Positions 57,040-64,000 of a stretch of 64,000 nt of DNA are shown here, piece by piece. Position 1 is the first letter of the stretch. Every line of letters begins with the position of its first letter. The position numbers and the translations under genes are program-made. This stretch comes from Lottia gigantea (lineage: Eukaryota; Mollusca; Gastropoda; Lottiidae): the NCBI RefSeq assembly GCF_000327385.1, contig NW_008708576.1:128558-192557 (forward strand). The letters are read 5' to 3'. The notes beneath the pieces are model-generated. The model saw only the letters and a program-made list of their open reading frames with translations, did no database searches and was not told the DNA's origin.

Positions 57040-59380
57040 AAAATGTATTGTAAAATGAGCAGGCAAATAACTAAATATAGACATCATGGAAAAAAAGAAT
57101 AAAGTATCGTAAAGCAAGAAGTGTAAGCTTATATTGTTTACCGCTACGGTAATCTTTGAAATAATCAAAAGAAGAAGAAATCCTAAGCCTAATGCCACAC
57201 TGACACTTGCAAGAATTTTTTCCCCCACAATGCAGTGCTGAGGTCATGGCAAGTCGTACAAGCCATTTATTGCTTCGTAGCGGAGCACATCACTTGCTAA
57301 CTGTGCTCGCACTTTATTACCCATTGCACAACCAAAATTGGCTGCATTTGCACCTACTGACACTCAAAGGCACTACTTGTATATGCTTATATAGGTTAAG
57401 TATTGTTTGTGCATAACATTCTGTTCACGGGTCAGAAGTGATTGCGTTGTGTTCACACATGGGTTATGTCAGTAAGTCCTACCCTACACCTTTCGCACAT
57501 ACCTCATTGCTAATTCACAAAGACTTTATGTCATTCCCCAAAAGACTTCCTGTAAGTGAAAATGTCAGTGCAACTTTAGATTGCTTAGACATTAGATAGT
57601 TACCTCCCTTCCCTGAAGAAAAATTCTGTTTATGTTTGGAAGCAATTGCAGGATAATTGAATGCCTTATTCAGATCTACATGCAACTAAACCAGACCTAC
57701 CTGCACCAATTGACGCTGACAAAAAGGCTGATAAACTGACGAAATGGACAACATCTTGGAATTTATTCTGGAACTTTTCAACTAGAAGACCATCGTCCTT
57801 GATCAAAACATCAACATTAGGTAGGGTCAAGGTCATTATTCAACATACAGGCATTCATTTTACTTTTAACTACCGAATGAGTTCTAAACTACCGAGAGGA
57901 CATGTTTTATTATCATCTAATAATACACTGAATAATGCAGTTTTTTTTTTACCGAATGTGAAAATATATGCAATAAAATAATGTATTATTATTGCCTTAG
58001 ACATCGTTACTTGTAGAAGTTACAAAGACAGCATGTCAACATTTGTGATATTTTTGAGTATATTTTTAAGATCTGGAATTCTAAACCTTTATCTTCTAGA
58101 AATGCCTCGTTCTTGACCTCATTGAATGACATTTTTCAACTCTTCAAAGTTATTCCAAGATGGCAGCAATCCAAGTTACTCAAGAATGCAATTACTGAAG
58201 CCCGTCTAAACAAATTTCCAAGAACAACATTCCCTCAAAGCGGATTCATTAACAATGAAGCCAATTTGATTGAAAATTAATTTCATTTCGTGTATATTTA
58301 TCAAAACTTTTTCAAGGATGGTAAATCAAATTTGACTAATGAAAAATGTCCCTCAGGTGAGGATGCATAAGAAAAAAATTCATGAATGCTCCATTACTTT
58401 TTGTTGAAATAAAAACAAATCAATAGATTTAATACTTTATTGTATTGATATATTTACAGTGTAATAAGGTACATTGAAATCTTGCGATAAGAATTTGATA
58501 AGAATTTGACATAGATTTGCACAAATACCTAACTTATGACACAATTGATCTTAGGATTATTTATGGGCCCAGAATCAGAGTAATTAAAGAGATATGGTCA
58601 GCTGATAACCTACATCATGAAAGGGCTACAGAAATCATGATGTAAGCTATGTTTTCTCATGTGTCAATAATAACGTTTAACACGAAACAAGTAACCAATA
58701 TAAACTAAAATTTACAATTAGTTTGCAAGATCACTTCTATGTTCTAAATGATAAGAGGCACCCTTACCCATGATCATTAAACAACGATACATGATAATGA
58801 TCAGTTAGATGTGAATAATTTTTTAAAAATTTTATTCATTCTCATTCTGTTGTGTAAAGAAATATACAAGATCAGAAAATAAATAACATATTTTTGTAGT
58901 TTTACTTAAAGCAGTTTTACTTAAAGCAGGGTAAAGCATGATTACATGTATTGCAATTAATATTCCATTGTCAAAATTAACAAGTAGATCAAGCTCTTTT
59001 CTAAAGCATCTGATTTGATATTTATATATGATAGCTGCTTCACAATTTTAAGCAACAGCCTTTGAACACTAGCCACTAGCAGGTGTTCTTCATCATGTTA
59101 TACGCTGTAAGTTATCATATAACTTCAGTTTCAGTTCAAGTTATGTGTATTTAAATGTTGACATTCTGTGTTCTAAAGGTTATCTAAGTCCATTTGGGAA
59201 TATTTTTGCAGAATTTTTATAAAATCTATAGTAAAAATCTGAATTAACACAATCTGTCCTTCTGTAAAAATGATAATATTAGCCTCTATACTGTACTATC
59301 ATAGTTATATAGTTGAACATGTCCTCAGGTTTATTGAAAGTTTTAAATTATCTATAAGAAACAGTGGAAATAGATTCAGT
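57040..59380. other. MMUT-GARS1 interval; unplaced MMUT 5' exon
   Basis: A 5' coding exon of MMUT must lie here or beyond, but no minus-strand ATG with a Ser/Arg-rich presequence and a phase-0 donor stood out. A plus-strand frame at 57661-57981 (106 codons) has no family likeness or splice support. The rest appears unique and AT-rich. Confidence 0.4.
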
Positions 59381-62300
59381 TCACTTAGTAGATTCTTGAC
59401 CTTCAAATATTGGGTATTGTTTTAATATATCATCCCAGCTTCTTCTTCCATCAACTAAATCTTTTACTATCTGGGGGATTTCTTCCATCTATAATACAGA
59501 ATGTAGGATTAATATTGAATTTAGCTAATTATGGACATGTGGCTCTATGAGATATTGGAATGTTGGTGCACATTAAAAGGGATAAAAACTGAATATTTAC
59601 CTTAGCTCTGACTTGTTTCATTGTATCTCGTTCTCGTAGTGTTACAGTAGGTGGTTTAGCTTGTAGAGTATCGAAATCTATAGTAACACCATAAGGTATA
59701 GCTATCATATCAGTTCTAGCATACCGTTTTCCAATACTACCTCCACTATCATCTATACGATGTGATATATCATTTAACGTCAGTGATTCAGCTATAATAG
59801 AAATAACAAATATATTGATTATTAAGAACACAAGTTATATAGATATACTACTTCTAGTTTTGTTACATACTACGTTTCAAAACACATACAGGTAACGTTA
59901 TCAAGTAAAAAAGATTATATTCAAAGATTATATTGAATATTGTTCGTAAATAATGATCACCAGGATATAAATGTCTTTAAATCATACAATGTGATATATT
60001 ATTTAACGTCAGTGATAGAGCTATAATAGATATATTGTCAAATTCTTTTTGAAACTGTTTATATTAAGACATACAGAAATAGGCATAGATAAAGAATCCG
60101 AAATATATGGATGTTCTATTTCTTATTAATGTTATAAAATAGTTAAAAAATGTTAGAAACAGTATATCCATATATTTTGTGATTCTTTGTTTCAAAACTA
60201 ATTTTCACAGGGATATAGTCCACTTTATAGTATAATATATCATTTTAAGTCAATAAGTACCATATCAATACTGAAAATAGGTGCGAATAGACAATATACA
60301 GTGTTCGGTGCGTGATAATCGATACAGTAGACAATAGAACAAGTGAACACACGAGGTACAGGTGCGGACAACCTCAGAAACGATTTGTTTATACTATATT
60401 GATAATCCTGCACAGTACATTGTCTATTTCCACCTTGTTTAAGGGGTCTAGTCTTATATCTATTGGCTTTACCAGCTGATAGAGATCTATAATATTAACC
60501 GATAACACTGCGCTATTAAGACTGCTCTCTGTATCTGTATGTACACAAAAGAGCGAGTTTCCGTTTCCAATTTTCAGATAAAAAGTTGAAAAACTACTTA
60601 CATAATTGTTTGATATAATCATTGAATTCTACGTTGTTAGTGATTGGTAAAACAGAACATTTATAGGGTGCTATAGAGGCTGGTAGGCTTATAAACTAAA
60701 ATACAAAACAATCATATTGTTAAATATTGAAACGCTGATCAATTCACATTTTCAAATATCTTTACTTAAAGGTGCCCTACCACCATAGCGATCACTAGTT
60801 GTGTATAGTTGTGTATAAATATAGCGGTCATAATCTTTGAATGCAACTCAAATACAACTGAGTTGTGATTACTTTCATTATTCGCAACCATACACAATCT
60901 TAAGATATAAAAATCCATTCATTTTAGGGTGCAGTGAGGAAAAGCAACCAATAAGTTCTTCATAATGATTAATAATGTTTCAGCTTTTGATTGGACTAAT
61001 CAAGATACACGAAGTACTGCAGTATTGAAAGAGGCGAGTGTTGCCTGGACACTGGCATTGATCAAGTTATTTCAATAGAATTATTAAAACAGAACTTCAA
61101 TCATGTTGTTACTCAGAGTTTCATGCTATGCCATCTTCAGACAACTGACCTATTTTCCCTACTGAAGTTAGACAAGTAGAACTTATTCTCATGTCTACAC
61201 TTCGAGAAGAGTTCGGAACGTTTGTTTAAAGAAGTGCGCTAAGGGGCATTAATGACAGAAGGTGGATCTTCAACGTGACTAGAAAACAGTATACAGAAAG
61301 ACAACATGAAAAATTAAAACTTACACTTCTCTGTTCATCTCCTTCTCTTATTTTAAAATTATGTTCAAATAAAGCGTACATGATTCTACCGATTCCAAAC
61401 GATGGTTCTACTACTGATGGCATGAATTCTTCCACTGGAAAAAAAATATAGAATGAGAGAACTAATAACTTTAAAACTTGTCAATTTATACCTGTTGTAA
61501 TCTATTTTAACATTAGCTTGCATGCACGAAGTTTGAAATACAATTTAACAATTGACGGAATCATCTACCAACATTTTTCTGCTACTGACAGGGGTAATGA
61601 CGAAAGTACAATTTAAATTGAAAAATTTGATAAGTGATTTATCACACCTAATCAAGTTAAATTTTGATTCGAATTTTTTAAAAATATAGTAGCAATTTTA
61701 AATATTCCAGCAGTAAACCTTCAAATGTATAATTTAGTTTGATTCGTAGATCTTCGTGATAAATCCAAGAAAATATTAGATCACAGAAAGGGTCATTTTG
61801 AATCCCAAACTGTGATGTAATGATTGAACCCTGGCAATGACAGACAACATTATGCCATTTTGCAAGTACACTGACATTAGCTAAGGTAATTGAACTGAAT
61901 TATTATCAAAGCATAGACATGAAGTCTATCATGCAAGCTACAACCAGCTGAGCACCTGTAAAGTCGAGTTTGAAACACAGACTGTTTTGCTAACTCTATC
62001 TCTTATTATGGTCTTTAGGTCAGACAATCTTATTACTACCTACCATGAATAGTTTTTTGATATCTTTTAATATTGACCATCTGTGGTGTAATCTTATACT
62101 CTTTATCTTCTATTGTTACTGGTATTTCTCTACAATTAATACATATAAATATAATTCTTATTCAGTTTCAAAATAATGCTCAATTTTTATAAATTTGCTG
62201 GGACATCCTCCAAAATAAATGATTTGAAATTATGTTTATTATACTGTAATTTTATTCTATCACCTTCAGAAGTATTTTCTATAAGTTTCTAAATTTATTT

Positions 62301-64000
62301 CCAAATCTGACAGTAAAAGATCAAGACCACTGCTTATTTATTGTGAAACATTTATTTATTTATTGTGGACATTTTTAATGATTTGTTCAAAACAAAAAAA
62401 CATAAAATGCATTCTTCACTTCAATTCAGACAATCTATTTAAAAAATATATTCCTGAGTTTTCATTTTTATAGACTTCTACTTACTTATTATTGGTCAAC
62501 TTTTGTTCTAAATCTTCCACTTTCTCACTATTTAATCTGGACAGATAATCTCCGACTAGCTTCGCATCTTTTTTAAATGATTTACCCAGAACCCCCATCT
62601 GTGGTTGACATTCTATAACATCTACAGTTCGGTAGGACTATGTTAAGGAACATAGTTTTTACAATTGATTATTTTGTCATAAACCATCAATGTGTATTAC
62701 AGTATTGTTTTTATACCATATTCTAAAGGTGTATCTTCATTTTACCATTATTACTTGCATTTTTCATTCATGATATATTCAAAAGTGATATTAGAAAATC
62801 TTGGTATTACTTTGATGTTAACATAACATTTCATGAATAATTTAATATCTCATTTAATTAAGTATCTTTAAAAGAATCAAAAAACAAAATAGTCTTGTTA
62901 TGGACAACTTGTGCTCAGGTCCTTAAATTGAAAGTGTTAAATCTTGGTAAAGCTGAACCCACAACCTAGATCTTAAAATTGACTGGATGAAATTAAGGTT
63001 AATGCAAGCCTCAAAATCAGCTAGTGGTTTTATAGATAACGAGAGTTTTATTCCAAACTGTTTTGAAAATCTTCATTTACCAGCTATTATTTAATAACAA
63101 TGAAAAAGGATATTGGTTCAGGTAGTTTTCTATCAGCTACCAGTTTAACACCAGTGGCTTCTGTATGCTGAGTTAAATCATAACACGATCTATCAGCACA
63201 TCCTACACATTCTATCCAACCCTGAAATATACACATTATACCTCACCTAAAGACTTGCTATATAACATAATTGCACTCATGTAATAAATTCTGATACCAA
63301 GTAACAACTTTGTCAGATTCTATATGTCTATATATAAGAAGTAATCTCACCTAAAGCCTTGCTATACAACATTACTATACTCATTCTGATATCAAAATAC
63401 AGTAACATACAGTAGCTCAAAGATCCAGCATATAACATATTTACAAACACTTTTTAAAAAACCAAATCAATCCGATTTTAATGGATGCCATAATAATAAA
63501 TATTTGTTGGAATTCTGATTTAAAGAAATACTTACATAAGATGTCTTTAGCTCGGCATCCCAGCAATCACAGGCGTAATGGGCCATTTCATTGGATAAAT
63601 GTTGACGGAATCGAAACTTACTAGGATTGATACCAACTTTTAATAAAAATAGATAAATTCTGGCCATGAAATATCCTAGAGTTTCATTGGCCACCAATTT
63701 CTGAAAAACAATTAATATAATAAGACCAATAATAAATCTGGATTATCCCAATTATCTTAGTACAAGAAACAAATAGGAACACAAACAATTATTGTCATAC
63801 AACATAAACTGCGAACATTTACATTGGTTAGATAGTGTTAATCAATATAGGATATATTGCAATTAGCTCGAGATCCCTAGTGGACATCAATACCAAGCCC
63901 GTGGATTTCAATCTAAACTTGTAATGTACAAACAAATATTGAAACATACTGAGCTAACTGCCTCTGCTATTGTCATAGACTGCATGGGTTTACCATCCAT
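59381..64000 (-). CDS. GARS1: Glycyl-tRNA synthetase (C-terminal part, runs off the window)
   Basis: Exons: 63950-64000 (partial), 63536-63700, 63099-63221, 62486-62637, 62044-62129, 61325-61434, 60602-60695, 59601-59791, 59381-59488. They give 1,080 nt, 360 codons with the stop, in matching phases. The enzyme charges tRNA-Gly with glycine, and in many animals one gene serves cytosol and mitochondria. Seen: class II catalytic motif 2 and neighbours ([32 protein letters not shown]), the KKDAKLV stretch, motif 3 [17 protein letters not shown], then the anticodon-binding domain ([37 protein letters not shown]) and the C-terminus [10 protein letters not shown]. The N-terminal part, including WHEP and motif 1, lies to the right. 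The donor after 63099 (ATT|GTTATT) is weak. Confidence 0.96.
59985..60036 (-). pseudogene. Partial duplicate of a GARS1 exon start
   Basis: The sequence around 59987-60035 (GTGATATATTATTTAACGTC, then AGTGATAGAGCTATAATAGA) repeats 59757-59810, which is the splice acceptor and first 30 or so bases of exon 59601-59791. It lies in the intron just upstream and lacks the remainder of the exon. Confidence 0.65.
60075..60200. repeat. Inverted repeat in GARS1 intron
   Basis: AAAGAATCCGAAATATATGG (about 60089) pairs with CCATATATTTTGTGATTCTT (about 60167). Short, single copy here, non-coding. Confidence 0.5.
60285..60425. mobile_element. Palindromic MITE family C, copy 4 (GARS1 intron)
   Basis: The left arm has GACAATATACAGTGTTCGGT and CGATACAGTAGACAATAGAA with CAAGTGAACACACGAGGTAC. 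The right arm has TATACTATATTGATAATCCT and GCACAGTACATTGTC, inverted. It is arranged like the copies in the MMUT and POLG introns. Confidence 0.55.
60775..60905. mobile_element. Palindromic MITE family B, copy 3 (GARS1 intron)
   Basis: CCACCATAGCGATCACTAGTT and GTGTATAGTTGTGT at the left. ATTCGCAACCATACACAATC at the right. An inner CAACTCAAATACAACTGAG matches copy 1. Confidence 0.6.

Noticed and set aside
57661-57981. 106-codon plus-strand frame
   Set aside because: No recognisable family, signal peptide or splice context; treated as chance.

Overview
This is a eukaryotic, AT-rich genomic window with GT-AG introns of roughly 100-1,500 bp and many short non-autonomous DNA transposons and tandem repeats. 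The gene content and the cysteine-rich metalloprotease point to an invertebrate animal. A lophotrochozoan, most likely a mollusc, is my inference. There is one 50-base assembly gap (20790-20839).

Layout: (1) 87-8797, minus strand: a secreted M12B/ADAMTS-type zinc metalloprotease related to MIG-17. It ends in an array of 123-nt, six-cysteine PLAC-like module exons that probably continues past the left edge. (2) About 8.8-18 kb: no recognisable gene, but palindromic MITEs, two hAT-like element families (three copies with matching 8-bp target duplications, one of them with 7 of 8 matching) and a minisatellite. A lone signal-peptide exon lies at 18060-18147 (minus). (3) 20946-21813, minus strand: the first exon of a secreted coiled-coil protein. 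(4) 22.2-25.2 kb: a repeat-bearing element and a 2-kb array of 60-bp units that is open in one frame but does not look coding. (5) 25586-30031, minus strand: DBR1, lariat debranching enzyme, 7 exons, 593 aa, complete. (6) 31394-46527, plus strand: POLG, mitochondrial DNA polymerase gamma catalytic subunit, 22 coding exons, 1,138 aa, complete. (7) 48558-57035, minus strand: MMUT, mitochondrial methylmalonyl-CoA mutase, 18 coding exons; only the exon with the start codon is not placed. (8) 59381-64000, minus strand: GARS1, glycyl-tRNA synthetase, the C-terminal 360 codons including the stop, running off the right edge.

The four conserved genes are housekeeping genes. DBR1 and POLG are head to head with about 1.36 kb between start codons. 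POLG and MMUT are tail to tail. MMUT and GARS1 are in tandem on the minus strand. Three of the four act in mitochondria: POLG and MMUT do so exclusively, and GARS1 is dual-localised in many animals. I read that as coincidence rather than a functional cluster.

Exon boundaries were placed by eye from splice signals, reading phase and remembered family sequences. In DBR1, POLG, MMUT and GARS1 the exon lengths sum to whole codons with every phase matching. I found no convincing new enzymatic or defence system. The most unusual items are the modular metalloprotease tail with a possible alternative terminus, a POLG splice acceptor formed inside a microsatellite, two acceptor-plus-exon fragment duplications, and well-preserved target-site duplications around small hAT elements.
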